DNA of 64,000 nucleotides from JAZDGX01 sp964482205 (GTDB taxonomy: Bacteria > Eisenbacteria > RBG-16-71-46 > CAIMUX01 > WJJG01), in NCBI GenBank assembly GCA_964482205.1, contig CAYZWI010000009.1:85546-149545 (forward strand). The letters are read 5' to 3'. Below, piece after piece: positions 42,668 through 51,955 of the stretch. Every line of letters starts with the position of its first letter. Positions within the stretch are counted from its first letter, which is position 1. The translations under genes were made by a program, and so were the position numbers. The notes below the pieces were generated by a model. That model was not told where the DNA came from and made no database searches. It saw only the letters and a list, made by a program, of their open reading frames with translations.

Positions 42668-43645
42668 ATGCGCACAGCGGGGTTGGCATTGGCCGGCATG
42701 TTGCTCGCCGCGGGAATCGCGGCGGCGCCTGGCTGGTCGCCGCCGGCCCCGCAAGCGGCGGCGCTGCAAGCCGAGGCGCTGCCAGGCGTGGCGTTACAGG
42801 GCTCGGCGCCGCAAGGCGCGGAGCAGCAGGGCGCGGCTTCCGAGGAGCAGGCCGGCGCGTTCTCCGACCCTGAATTCTCCACGGACGCAGCCGGTGACCG
42901 CTCCGCGCGCATCATCCTGCCCGAAGAGCGCGCCGCGCGCCTCTTTCAGCGCACCTATCCCCACGTCCAGGAGGCGTTGGAAATCGGCGAGAAGCTGGTC
43001 TTCTCCGTCCGCTACGGCGTCGTGCGGGCCGGCACGGCGACCATTGAGCTCGCTGGAGTCGAGGAAGTCGCGGGCGATTCCTGCTATCACTTCGTGACCA
43101 CCGCGGAGAGCAACGACTTCTTCTCCACCTTCTTCTATGTTCGCGACCGCGTGGAATCCTTCATCGCGATGAAGGACCTCCGCCCGCGGCGCTTCGAGAA
43201 GTACCTGCTCGAAGGCAACTATCAGGCCGAACAGATCATCCAATTCGATCACGCGACGAACATGGCGACCTACCAGGACGGGCGCATCTTCGAGATGATG
43301 CCCGGCTCTCACGATGTGCTGAGCGCCTTCGTCGATGTCCGCTGCCGCGATCTGCGCGTGGGCGACGAGATCCAGCTCGAATGCCACGCGGATCGCAAGA
43401 ACTACCCGTTGAAGACGACCGTGCTGCGGCGCGAGCGCATCGAAGTGCCGGCCGGGGAATTCGATTGCCTCGTCGTGGAGCCGATGCTGCGCACCCCGGG
43501 GCTTTTCAAGCACGAGGGCAGCCTCGCCATCTGGCTGACCGACGACACCTACAAGATCCCCGTGAAGATGATGAGCAGCCTCCCGATCGGATCGATCTCG
43601 GTCGTGCTGACCGAGCTCACGCGCCGCAACGGAGGAACCAGCTGA
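42668..43645 (+). CDS. DUF3108-family exported protein
   Basis: A 325-residue protein with a signal peptide (LALAGMLLAAGIAAA) followed by a Gln/Ala-rich low-complexity stretch and a DUF3108 domain: the GEKLVFSVRYGVVRAGTATIE motif, the DRVESFIAMKDLRPRRFEK stretch and the late YKIPVKMMSSLPIGSI segment are characteristic. The family is thought to form a lipocalin-like barrel in the periplasm; no enzymatic function is known. ATG 42668 has a GGAAGGAAG site. Its stop overlaps the next gene by one base. Confidence 0.8.
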   Translation: MRTAGLALAGMLLAAGIAAAPGWSPPAPQAAALQAEALPGVALQGSAPQGAEQQGAASEEQAGAFSDPEFSTDAAGDRSARIILPEERAARLFQRTYPHVQEALEIGEKLVFSVRYGVVRAGTATIELAGVEEVAGDSCYHFVTTAESNDFFSTFFYVRDRVESFIAMKDLRPRRFEKYLLEGNYQAEQIIQFDHATNMATYQDGRIFEMMPGSHDVLSAFVDVRCRDLRVGDEIQLECHADRKNYPLKTTVLRRERIEVPAGEFDCLVVEPMLRTPGLFKHEGSLAIWLTDDTYKIPVKMMSSLPIGSISVVLTELTRRNGGTS

Positions 43646-44598
43646 TGGGCAGGCATCCTGAGGCCGACCTCCGGCGCTTGCAGAGAACGAGCATCGAGGA
43701 GCGCGCATCGCGAATCGCCGTCGAGCGCCTGGGCCGGCCGCCGCGCGATCCGGCATCGTTCGCGGAGCTTTGGGACGGTTTGCCCGACATCCTCGCCGGA
43801 CGCGATCTGCGCAAGCTGGCCGCCGCGATCGTGCGCGCACGCGCCGCTCGCCGCCCGGTCGTCTGGATGTTCGGGGCCCATGCGATCAAAGTGGGCCTCG
43901 GCCCGCTCATCGTGCGCCTCGTGGAGGAAGACCTCGCCACCCTGATCGCCGTCAATGGCGCCTTCGCGATCCACGATTCGGAGCTCGCCCTGCACGGGTC
44001 GACCTCGGAAGATGTGGGCGCGGAGCTGCCGCGGGGGCGCTTCGGCATGGCGCGCGAGACGGCTGAGCTCTTTGCCCAAGCGGCCGAGGAGGCGCATGCG
44101 AAGGCCGAGGGCCTGGGCGAGGCGCTGGGACGGCTGCTTGCCCAGCGGCGCGCGCAGTGGCGCGCCGACAGCGTCCTGGGCATCTGCTATCAGCGCAATC
44201 TCCCCTTGACCGCGCACATCGCCATCGGTACGGATATCGTGCATCAGCACCCGGAATTCTCAGGAGCGAACACGGGAGAAGCGACGGCTAGGGATTTCCG
44301 GATCCTGGCGGCCCACTTGAAGGAACTCACGGGCGCGGTGGTCGTGAATGTGGGAAGCGCCGTCATTCTCCCGGAAGTGTTCCTCAAGGCGAGCTCCGTG
44401 GCCTTCAACCTCGGGGCATCGAACGAGGGGCTGGTCACGGCGAATCTGGATTTCGCCGTTCACTACCGGCCGCTCCAGAATGTGGTGCGGAGACCCCCCG
44501 GGCCAGGGGGCGCCGGGTATGTGCTGATGGGGCATCACGAGATCCTGCTCCCGCTCCTTTTCCAGGGGTTGCTCTTGGAACGGCAGCGGACGCGCTGA
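43645..44598 (+). CDS. Conserved protein, possibly deoxyhypusine-synthase-like fold
   Basis: I do not recognise a named function. The 317-residue protein has a Rossmann-like stretch (RRPVVWMFGAHAIKVGLGP), VNGAFAIHDSELALHG, then LTAHIAIGTDIVHQHPEFSG and GAVVVNVGSAVILPEVFLKAS, resembling the deoxyhypusine-synthase-like superfamily in outline, but the catalytic Lys-containing motif of that enzyme is not visible. The start codon overlaps the DUF3108 stop by one base (TGATG), so the two are translated together. Confidence 0.5.
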   Translation: MGRHPEADLRRLQRTSIEERASRIAVERLGRPPRDPASFAELWDGLPDILAGRDLRKLAAAIVRARAARRPVVWMFGAHAIKVGLGPLIVRLVEEDLATLIAVNGAFAIHDSELALHGSTSEDVGAELPRGRFGMARETAELFAQAAEEAHAKAEGLGEALGRLLAQRRAQWRADSVLGICYQRNLPLTAHIAIGTDIVHQHPEFSGANTGEATARDFRILAAHLKELTGAVVVNVGSAVILPEVFLKASSVAFNLGASNEGLVTANLDFAVHYRPLQNVVRRPPGPGGAGYVLMGHHEILLPLLFQGLLLERQRTR

Positions 44599-44980
44599 AC
44601 GGGGCAGGGGAGCCGGCAAGCGCACGGACCTGCGGGCGATTTCGCCGGGGGAGAGGGCGCAGCCGGTAAGTGAAAGCTGCACAGGAGGAAAGAAGGCTGA
44701 GCGGGAGTTGGGAATTGGCGCCGGGAAAGCCGGGGCCTGGAGCAGGACCGGGCATGGGCCAGGGCCGGCCGGCGGGCCGAGCCGAGGCCCGCGGCATCTG
44801 GAACATCAAGAAGCGCAACCCTCCCGCCGACTTTTGCTTAGGATGCGCGATGCTCATTTCGGCCGAATCGGCCCGCATCGGATGGACGGCGATGGCGGCG
44901 GCCACTTCGGCGGTGCCCTTTTGAAGCGCTCCCGGTCTGTTCTTGGTGGAATACGGAATGAACAACACAAGGATGTGCGC
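44599..44980. other. Intergenic region before the polysaccharide locus
   Basis: About 380 bp. A short frame at 44670-44924 has no ribosome site of note and no recognisable features, so I do not call it a gene. I saw no convincing promoter (TTGAAG at 44921 has no -10 at 17 bp). Confidence 0.4.
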
Positions 44981-45778
44981 GTGAAAGAGCGGCGGATGCT
45001 GCGATCGTGCGGTCACGGAGTGGCCTGCGGAGCGAGGGCGGCGGCCTTCGGGGTGTCCGTCATGCTCGGCCTGCTCTGCCTGGGATGCGGAGGCGGGGCC
45101 AGGCCCGCTCCCGCGTTGTTCCCCCCGTCGGTGCCCGAGTCCCAGGCCCTTCCGGCCCAGACCGATTACCGCGTGCATGTGGGCGACGAGCTCAGGGTGC
45201 TCGTCGTCGACCAGCCCGAGTTCTCCGCCGTCGTCAAGGTGAAGCCCGACGGAAAGGTGAGCGTTCCCGGAGCGGGCGAGGTCCAGGCGGTCGGCCGCAC
45301 GCTGCAGGAGATCACGGAAGATGCCCGCACCGAGCTTCTGCGCTTGATCCGCTATCCGGATGTGAGCGTGATGCTGAGCTCGTACGCGCCCGAAATCGTC
45401 TATGTGCTGGGGGAAGTGCGCGTGCCCGGCGAACATCCATTCATGCCCGACATGACCGTGCTCCACGCGGTCGGCGCGGCCTCCGGCCCTCAGCGCAGCG
45501 CCAAGCTGAAGAGCGTCCTCGTGCTGCGGCGCTCGGGCCCTTCGTCGCTCGATGTGTATCAAGTGGATCTCGAAGCTTCGGTGGATGGCAACGCGTTGGG
45601 GCGCGACCTGTATCTGCAGCCGTACGACGTCGTCTTCGTTCCGAAGACGGTGATCGCGGGCGTGAACGATTTCGTCGATCAGTTCGTGCGCCAGAACATT
45701 TCGCCCTTCACGGCCTACATCGAAGGCTGGCGCGCGCTCAATATGGGCGACATCTACTGGAGGCGCCCGAACGAATAG
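44981..45778 (+). CDS. Wza-type polysaccharide export lipoprotein
   Basis: Outer-membrane export channel subunit of capsule or exopolysaccharide, 265 residues. A lipobox (LLCLGC) ends the signal, followed by the Poly_export domain (YRVHVGDELRVLVVDQPEFS, VSVPGAGEVQAVGRT) and one SLBB domain (VYVLGEVRVPGEHPF). GTG 44981 is chosen for an AAGGA site; ATG 44996 in frame is equally possible. It has one SLBB copy where many Wza have two. The next gene is the Wzc-like partner. Confidence 0.85.
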   Translation: MKERRMLRSCGHGVACGARAAAFGVSVMLGLLCLGCGGGARPAPALFPPSVPESQALPAQTDYRVHVGDELRVLVVDQPEFSAVVKVKPDGKVSVPGAGEVQAVGRTLQEITEDARTELLRLIRYPDVSVMLSSYAPEIVYVLGEVRVPGEHPFMPDMTVLHAVGAASGPQRSAKLKSVLVLRRSGPSSLDVYQVDLEASVDGNALGRDLYLQPYDVVFVPKTVIAGVNDFVDQFVRQNISPFTAYIEGWRALNMGDIYWRRPNE

Positions 45779-45844
45779 GTGGCGGGGCGGGAGGCGGGTT
45801 CCCGCGCGAGAGGAAAGGGCCGCAGGACCGGCCGGAGGAGCCAG

Positions 45845-47206
45845 GTGACGGAGCATGACAATGGTCGGGCGCAAGGGGTGACGCTGCGGGATTTCCTGAG
45901 CGTGCTCTTCCGCCGCAAGTGGATCCTGATCGCGGTCGTCGGCGCGACGCTTGCGATCGTGGTCCATTCGTTGTTGCGCGCGGCTCCCGTGTACGAGTCC
46001 TATTCGAAGCTGCTCGTCAGCCGCGGCCAGGCGACCACCGCCTTCAGCTCGAGCATCAAGCTGCTCTCGTGGGAAGAGGAACTGAGCTCCGAGATCGAGG
46101 TCATCCGCAGCGCCAAGATCTTTCAGCGCGCCCAGGAGATCCTCGACGAGGAAGGCGCGCGCGACGATCTGGGAACGCTCGTCAAGATCGACCCCACCAA
46201 GGTGACCGCGAACACCCCGGGCAAGTCGCATGTCATCCACATCGTGTACCAGTCGGGAGCGAAGGGCGCGGTGCAGCCCGCGGTGCGGGCGATGACGCAG
46301 GCCTATCAGGAATTCCGCACCGACACGCGTCTTCAGGATCCGACCGTCTTCCTCGACGACGAGATCGAGCGCTTGCGCGGAGAGATCGAGTACTGGGAAG
46401 AGCAGCGGGCCGAATATCTCACGAACGCCGGCTCGGTGGAGCTGCCCCAGGAGCGGATCAACGCGCTGAACACGAAGCGCAGCCTGGAAGTCGAGCTGGC
46501 CACCGCCCGCACGGTCGTCGCCGAGCGCCAGGCGAGGCTCGATTGGATCAACCACAACGGGGGCCTCGACGCCGAGAGCGAGATCTATTCCTTCCCCGAT
46601 GACAACGGGCGCGGCGAGACGATCGTGAGCACGCTGCATCGCCGCATCCTCGATTTGAAGGCCGAGTACTTCTCGGCGCGCGCCCAGTACACGGACAACC
46701 ACCCCAAGGTGCTTACCCTGCGCCAGGAGCTCGACGAGCTCGAGCAGACGATGAAGGAGGAGAGCGGCCTCTATCTCGACTACCTGACCGCGCAACTTGC
46801 GATCGCCCGCTCGCGCGTGAGTTCGTTGGAGAACAGCCTCGACTATCTCGACGGCGAGCTGCGCAGCTATCCCGACCGCGAGGCGAAGCTGGCCAGCCTC
46901 GACCGCTCCATTGAAAGCCTGCGAACCACCCACGACGCGCTCGTGCAGCGCCGGGCCGACGCGCTGACCTTGCGGCTGGGGACTTCGATGTGGGATGTCG
47001 TCGTGCTGCAGGACGCCGTCTTGCCGTTCCGCGTCGGCCAGATGGACTACGTGCGCTTGGCGGTCCTGCCGATCTTCTCGCTGCTCGTGGCGATCGGGCT
47101 CGCGTTCCTCGTCGATGGCCTCGACCAGAGCTTCCGCGATGTGCGCGAGGTCGAGTCGGCCTTGAAGGTCCCGAGCCTGGCGACCATCCGGCGTTTCCGC
47201 CGCTAA
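45845..47206 (+). CDS. Wzc/GumC-like chain-length determinant
   Basis: Inner-membrane polysaccharide co-polymerase of 453 residues. Two membrane helices bracket it (ILIAVVGATLAIVVHSLL at the start, LAVLPIFSLLVAIGLAFLV near the end), and between them lies the Wzz-type domain and a long coiled coil (about residues 160-370). It has no kinase domain; the kinase-like partner is a separate gene downstream at 48122. GTG 45845 follows an AGGAG site. It should sit under the Wza channel and control chain length. Confidence 0.88.
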   Translation: MTEHDNGRAQGVTLRDFLSVLFRRKWILIAVVGATLAIVVHSLLRAAPVYESYSKLLVSRGQATTAFSSSIKLLSWEEELSSEIEVIRSAKIFQRAQEILDEEGARDDLGTLVKIDPTKVTANTPGKSHVIHIVYQSGAKGAVQPAVRAMTQAYQEFRTDTRLQDPTVFLDDEIERLRGEIEYWEEQRAEYLTNAGSVELPQERINALNTKRSLEVELATARTVVAERQARLDWINHNGGLDAESEIYSFPDDNGRGETIVSTLHRRILDLKAEYFSARAQYTDNHPKVLTLRQELDELEQTMKEESGLYLDYLTAQLAIARSRVSSLENSLDYLDGELRSYPDREAKLASLDRSIESLRTTHDALVQRRADALTLRLGTSMWDVVVLQDAVLPFRVGQMDYVRLAVLPIFSLLVAIGLAFLVDGLDQSFRDVREVESALKVPSLATIRRFRR

Positions 47207-47264
47207 GGCGGCTCTCGCCGGATGGCCGGCGATACGCGGCTCTTGCGCGCCGCGGAGGACGAAG

Positions 47265-48125
47265 ATGTACGAAGCCTATTTCGGGTTCCGTGAGGCGCCG
47301 TTCAACTTGTCGCCCGATCCACGGTTCCTGTTCATGACGCCCGACCAGCGTGAAGCGCTCGCGTATCTCACCTACGGCATCCAGGAGCGCAAGGGCATCC
47401 TGGTGGTCAGCGGCGAAGTCGGTGTGGGCAAGACTCTGCTCGTGCGCGGCCTCTTGAATCAGCTCGACTCATCGGTCGAGACCTCGCTAGTGATGAACGC
47501 GATGCTGACCTTCAATCAACTGCTGCGCATGGCGCTGGTCGACTTCGGCTTGCGTCCGAGCGGCCGCGACAAGGTGGAGATGCTCCTCACCCTGCAGCGC
47601 TTCCTGGTCGAGCTCGCCGAAGAAGGCGGCAACGCCGTGCTGATCATCGACGAGGCGCAAAATCTGAGCCCCGCCAGCCTCGAGGAGTTCCGCCTGCTCT
47701 CGAATCTGGAGACGAGCACGCACAAGCTGATTCAGATCGTGCTCGTCGGCCAGCCGGAATTGAAGGAGACGCTGAACTCGCATAAGCTGCGCCAGCTTCG
47801 CCAGCGGATCCCCGGCATCGCGGAGCTCGCCGCGCTCGCCCCCGAGGGGGTCAGCGAATATGTCCAGCATCGCGTGCGGGTCGCGAGCGAAGGCGCCGCG
47901 AATCAGATCTTCTCCGCGGAGGCGCTCGCTTCGGTGGCGGCGTATTCGAAGGGCGTGCCGCGCGTCGTCAACGCGCTGTGCGACCGCGCGCTGCTCATCA
48001 GCTATGTGCTCGACCAGCGGCAAGTGAGCGGAGAAAGCGTTCGAAAGGCGATCGAGGAATTGGAGCACGGATTTCAAGGAGGGCGGCCGCGCAGCCAGCC
48101 GGCCGTCGCAGGAGCGGGCGCGTGA
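47265..48125 (+). CDS. ExeA-like AAA ATPase of the polysaccharide locus
   Basis: A 286-residue AAA ATPase with Walker A GEVGVGKT (residues 50-57), Walker B AVLIIDEAQ and a C-terminal lid. The start FGFREAPFNLSPDPRFLF is typical of the ExeA/GspA-type and of the ATPases found in exosortase/EPS loci, where it is usually next to a tyrosine-kinase-like protein as here. No peptidoglycan-binding tail is present. It overlaps the next gene by four bases. Confidence 0.88.
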   Translation: MYEAYFGFREAPFNLSPDPRFLFMTPDQREALAYLTYGIQERKGILVVSGEVGVGKTLLVRGLLNQLDSSVETSLVMNAMLTFNQLLRMALVDFGLRPSGRDKVEMLLTLQRFLVELAEEGGNAVLIIDEAQNLSPASLEEFRLLSNLETSTHKLIQIVLVGQPELKETLNSHKLRQLRQRIPGIAELAALAPEGVSEYVQHRVRVASEGAANQIFSAEALASVAAYSKGVPRVVNALCDRALLISYVLDQRQVSGESVRKAIEELEHGFQGGRPRSQPAVAGAGA

Positions 48126-49168
48126 GCCACATCTACGACGCACTGAGGCGGGCGAAAGCAGCCAGGCAAGCCGCCGGCACTCCCCCCGCCGGTGAGCCTC
48201 CGGCGAGCGAGCCCCAAGCGGGTGAGCCTCCGGCCGGCGATTCGCAAGGCAGCCAGGCTGCGGGCCAGCCTCCGGTGGGCGAGCCGCAGGGCGGACAGAG
48301 CGAAGAAGCGCGCGGGGCCGGCTCGGCGTTGCCGGCTGCGCCGCCGGTCGCATCCACGATCGAGCGGGCAGCGGCGCGTGAGCCGGAGGCGGCGCGAACG
48401 CGAGCCGATTCCGCGGCGCCGAGAGTCGCATCCTCCGCCCGGCCCGGAACGGAGACTTCGACGAGGGGACGAATTCGCACGCGCACGGCGATGGTCTCGC
48501 CGCATGCGACCGTTTCGGGAAAGTTGATCGGAGACTTGAAGCCGGAGTTCCTTCGCGAGCTGGACAGCCTGCGCGCGAGCCTCGGGCTGCACATGGGCAA
48601 CCAGAAGCGCCGGGTGCTCGGGTTCGTGGGCGCGCTTTCCGGCGAGGGAGCGACCACGATCGCGCTCCACTGCGCCTACCTGCTCGCGCGCGCGGAAGGC
48701 AGCCGCGTGCTGCTCGTGGACGCGGACCTCGGCCACGCGCACAACGCGCTTTCGGAGCCGCTGGGCGAGAGGCCCGGCTTGGGAGAGCTGCTCGCCGGGA
48801 GAGCCGCTCCCGAAGACGCGATTCTCTCCACCGAGATTCCCGAGTTCCATTTCCTGCCCGCGGGCGACGGCGTCGCGGCCGGGGAAGCGGCCGCGCATCC
48901 CGAAGATCTGCGACCCGTGATCGACCGCCTTGGCCACTTGTACGATTGGGTCATCGCCGATCTGCCGCCGGTTCTCGAAAACGCGAAGACGCCGCTGCTC
49001 GCGGCCGCCTGCGATGGCGTCGTGTTCGTCATTCGCGCGCATCGGACTCCGCGGACGCTTTCGCAGCGGGCGATCGATCTGCTGCATGTCCACGGTTGCC
49101 GCATTCTGGGAACGGTGCTGAACGCCCGCAAAGAAAGCCTGCCCGGATTTCTGCGGGAGCGGGTGTAG
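48122..49168 (+). CDS. CpsD/CapB-like ATPase without the P-loop lysine
   Basis: A 348-residue cytosolic ATPase of the bacterial tyrosine-kinase group. A Pro/Gly/Gln-rich linker (about residues 20-60, with AGEPPA-type repeats) precedes the ATPase domain. The expected GEGKST-type Walker A reads SGEGATTIA here (residues 173-181), so the lysine is Ala177; Walker A' (VLLVDADL) and Walker B (VIADLPPV) are intact. The usual C-terminal tyrosine cluster is absent, so self-phosphorylation of that type is not expected. GTG 48122 overlaps the ExeA-like gene by four bases. It likely pairs with the Wzc-like protein. Confidence 0.8.
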   Translation: MSHIYDALRRAKAARQAAGTPPAGEPPASEPQAGEPPAGDSQGSQAAGQPPVGEPQGGQSEEARGAGSALPAAPPVASTIERAAAREPEAARTRADSAAPRVASSARPGTETSTRGRIRTRTAMVSPHATVSGKLIGDLKPEFLRELDSLRASLGLHMGNQKRRVLGFVGALSGEGATTIALHCAYLLARAEGSRVLLVDADLGHAHNALSEPLGERPGLGELLAGRAAPEDAILSTEIPEFHFLPAGDGVAAGEAAAHPEDLRPVIDRLGHLYDWVIADLPPVLENAKTPLLAAACDGVVFVIRAHRTPRTLSQRAIDLLHVHGCRILGTVLNARKESLPGFLRERV

Positions 49169-49300
49169 CCGGGCGGACGGGCGCATCCAGGGATGCCCGC
49201 GGACACAAGCCGCGCCCGCGGGAGCACGAGGCGCACGCGGCATGCGGCCGAAGCCCCGCGGTGTTAACGGGCCTGCCATCAGACAGCTCGGAGGGCGCGC

Positions 49301-50629
49301 ATGGATCCGGTTTCCCTTCCGGCGCTCTCCGGCAGCGCATCGCACGCGGCTGCGCGGTCGCTGGACTCGCTTCCCTCCCTCTCGCTCGATGCCCGCATGG
49401 ACGAAGCCCTGCGCGCGCTGCTCTCGGCTGCCGTGCCGCGCATCGTCGCGCACGCGCGGCATCTCGAGCCGCGTCTCATCCTGCTCGCGGGAAGCGCGGC
49501 GTGCGGAGAGGCGTGCGGGGTGCCTGATGGCGGCCGCTTGCTCGCATTGTCCGATCTCGATCTGCTCGTGTTCACCGATCGCTCCGGAGTTCCCGGCGAG
49601 AAGGCGCTACTCGCGCGCGCTCTCGATCGCGACCTCCGGGAGCATCTCGAACGCTTGCGGTTCGCTTCGAATCCCATCGACGCCGGCATTTTCCCGCGCT
49701 CCTTCTTCGCGCAAACGGCCTTCACCCTCGAACTGGCCGAAGCGGTCTCCGGCGGGATCGTGCTGTGGGGAGAGGCGAACATCCTCTCGCCCGCGCGCGC
49801 CCGCCGGCCCGGCGCGTTCGAAGGCTGTCGCCTGATGATGAATCGCGTCGTCGAGACGGCCCTTCCATCCGGATCGTCGACTCCCGCGCGAGGATCGTCG
49901 ATTCCTCTCGGCGATCGACCAGGCGCTCCTTCGGTGCGCGAACCTGGGGCCGGGCAATGGAAGGAAGCGTACCGCTGGTCGAAGCTCGTGCTCGATGCGG
50001 GCAAGGCCTGGCTGGCGGCGCGCGGTGTGCACGAAGCGTCGTTTCGCAAGCGGTTGGCGCTCGCGGAACGGGAAGCGGCGAGCCTTTCGGATGAGAAGGG
50101 GACGCGAACGATCGCTTCGCCTTCCGAAGAGCGCGCGCTCGCGGAATGGTTGAACGAAGCGCGCATTTGGAGCGCGTGGCGCGCCTCTCCCGCGTGGCCG
50201 CCGCCCGAGGCGCGGCCGCAGGCGATTGCCGCGCTGGCGAGGGGCATCGTCCGCCTCGTTGCGGGCCAGGGCCCGATGGGTGAAGATGGCGCGCTCGACG
50301 GCGCGGCGCTGCGACGCATTCTCGAGCAGGAAGAAGGCTCCCCGCGCGAGCGCCTGCGCGCGTGGCGGCGCGCGGCCGGGCATCGTCCCGCCGGCGTTTC
50401 GCTGCCGGCGGCGCTGCGGCTCGCCCTGCGGTGGAGAGGCGCGTGGCCGCGCTCGCTCTTCCAGACGGCCTTTGCGCTCGCCTGGATGGATGCGGGGGAT
50501 GCGTCCCTGCGCGCAGCGCTGGCCGGCGACTTGCCCCGCTGCCGCGGGTTGGAGGTCGCGCGATGGAACGACGAGTGGATGCGCGCGCTCGGGGAGACGG
50601 TCGGGTGGGGCCGCGCCGCGGGCCTGTAG
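49301..50629 (+). CDS. Nucleotidyltransferase-fold protein of unknown target
   Basis: A 442-residue protein I cannot name further. Near the N-terminus is LLAGSAACGE followed after about 15 residues by LSDLDLLVF: the GS and DxD pattern of the nucleotidyltransferase fold (Gly64-Ser65, Asp85, Asp87). The rest is helical and Ala/Arg-rich, with a YRWSKLVLDAGKAWL segment of the type seen in helical substrate-binding domains. It starts 132 bp after the CpsD-like gene with a GGAGG site and lies just before the AlkP-like gene, so it probably acts in the same pathway. The target might be a sugar, lipid carrier or protein. Confidence 0.6.
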   Translation: MDPVSLPALSGSASHAAARSLDSLPSLSLDARMDEALRALLSAAVPRIVAHARHLEPRLILLAGSAACGEACGVPDGGRLLALSDLDLLVFTDRSGVPGEKALLARALDRDLREHLERLRFASNPIDAGIFPRSFFAQTAFTLELAEAVSGGIVLWGEANILSPARARRPGAFEGCRLMMNRVVETALPSGSSTPARGSSIPLGDRPGAPSVREPGAGQWKEAYRWSKLVLDAGKAWLAARGVHEASFRKRLALAEREAASLSDEKGTRTIASPSEERALAEWLNEARIWSAWRASPAWPPPEARPQAIAALARGIVRLVAGQGPMGEDGALDGAALRRILEQEEGSPRERLRAWRRAAGHRPAGVSLPAALRLALRWRGAWPRSLFQTAFALAWMDAGDASLRAALAGDLPRCRGLEVARWNDEWMRALGETVGWGRAAGL

Positions 50630-50686
50630 CCAAGGGAAGGAAGCGATGACGCCGGCGCTCGCGATCGCATTCGGGAGGCGAGAAGC

Positions 50687-51955
50687 ATGAAGGACGATAC
50701 GCGCCTGCTCGTCTTTCTGATCGACGCGCTGGGCCACCGGCTCGCGCGCGAGACGGGCGCGTTCGATTTTCTCCCGCACGACGACGGCCCGGTGAAGAGC
50801 GTGTGCGGATACTCCAGCGCGTGCCTGCCTTCGCTGCTCACCGGCCGCCTGCCCGTCGAACATGGCCACTGGGGCATGTACCTGCGCGATCCCCGGCGCT
50901 CGCTGTTTCGAAAGACGCGTCCGGTCACGCGGATCGTGAGCGGCCTCCTCGGCCACGATTATCTCGCCCGGCGGATCGTCTCGCGCGCGCTGCGGGCCTC
51001 CGGGGTGGATGGATACTTCAGCCTCTACGACATCCCCCTCGGCCTGCTCTCACAGTTCGATCTCTGCCAAAAGAGAGACATCTACGCGCCCGGCGGGCTC
51101 GCTCCGCACGAGACGCCGTTCGATGTCGCCGAGCAACTCGCGCTTCCCTGGCGCGGCTGGGCCTGGCAGATCTCGGAAAGCGAGCGCCGGAAGCTCTTCG
51201 CCGAAGCGCTGGACGCGGGGGAGGCTCGCTTTCTCTTCTTCTACTCGCCGCTGCTGGACAGCGTCTGCCACGAGCACGGCACGCGCAGCCGGGAAGCGCG
51301 CGCCTGCTTGGCGGACCTGGCCGGTTTCGTGGACGAGATGCGCGCGAGGGCGAAGAGAAACGCGGAGGCGCGCGTGCTCGTGTGCGGAGACCACGGCATG
51401 GCCGATGTGCGCACGAGCGTCGATCTCATGACCCCGCTATTCGAACTGCCGCTGCGCATGCCGCGCGATTTCCTCGCCTTCCTCGACGCCACCATGATCC
51501 GCGTCTGGTATTTCCGCGACGGCGCGCGCGAGCGCGTCGAAGGCCTGCTCGCGCGTTCGAGCGCCGGGCGCATCCTCTCCGACGAGGAGTGTGCGCGCGA
51601 GGGGATCCTCTTCGACGACCGCCGCTACGGCGAGACGATCTATCTCGCGCATCCGGGAACGATGTTCGTCCCGAGCTTCATGGGACGCGCGGCTCTGCGG
51701 GCGATGCACGGATACCACCCGGACGATGTCGATTCGGACACGATCGTGCGCGCGGACTTCGCCCACCCCCAGGCGGCGAGCATTCTCGACATCGGGCCCA
51801 TGATCTCGAACGAGTTGCGCGCGCTGGCGGGCGCGACGGCCGGGGCGACCGCGGGCGCGATGACGGGGGCGGCGGCGGTGGAGACGGCCGGGGCGACGAC
51901 GGGCACGAAGGCCGGGGCGATCCACGCCAGAGACGCGGAGCGCGCGCCATCATGA
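50687..51955 (+). CDS. AlkP-superfamily phosphodiesterase/phosphatase
   Basis: A 422-residue enzyme of the type I phosphodiesterase/nucleotide pyrophosphatase branch. Expected metal ligands are present: LIDALG (Asp13), the nucleophile region GYSSACLPSLLTG (Ser43/Ser44), LLDSVCHEHG, GDHGM and HGYHPDD. No signal peptide is visible, so it may act in the cytosol. The final 45 residues are Ala/Gly/Thr-rich repeats (ATAGATAGAMTG) with no clear role. It overlaps the flippase-like gene by four bases, indicating a tight functional unit. Confidence 0.85.
   Translation: MKDDTRLLVFLIDALGHRLARETGAFDFLPHDDGPVKSVCGYSSACLPSLLTGRLPVEHGHWGMYLRDPRRSLFRKTRPVTRIVSGLLGHDYLARRIVSRALRASGVDGYFSLYDIPLGLLSQFDLCQKRDIYAPGGLAPHETPFDVAEQLALPWRGWAWQISESERRKLFAEALDAGEARFLFFYSPLLDSVCHEHGTRSREARACLADLAGFVDEMRARAKRNAEARVLVCGDHGMADVRTSVDLMTPLFELPLRMPRDFLAFLDATMIRVWYFRDGARERVEGLLARSSAGRILSDEECAREGILFDDRRYGETIYLAHPGTMFVPSFMGRAALRAMHGYHPDDVDSDTIVRADFAHPQAASILDIGPMISNELRALAGATAGATAGAMTGAAAVETAGATTGTKAGAIHARDAERAPS

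Noticed and set aside
44670..44924. Small gene in the gap before the Wza-like gene
   Set aside because: No ribosome site, no family features, and atypical composition for a gene; treated as non-coding.
44435..46933. Long minus-strand frame over the Wza/Wzc-like genes
   Set aside because: No features of a protein family and it conflicts with two strongly supported genes.
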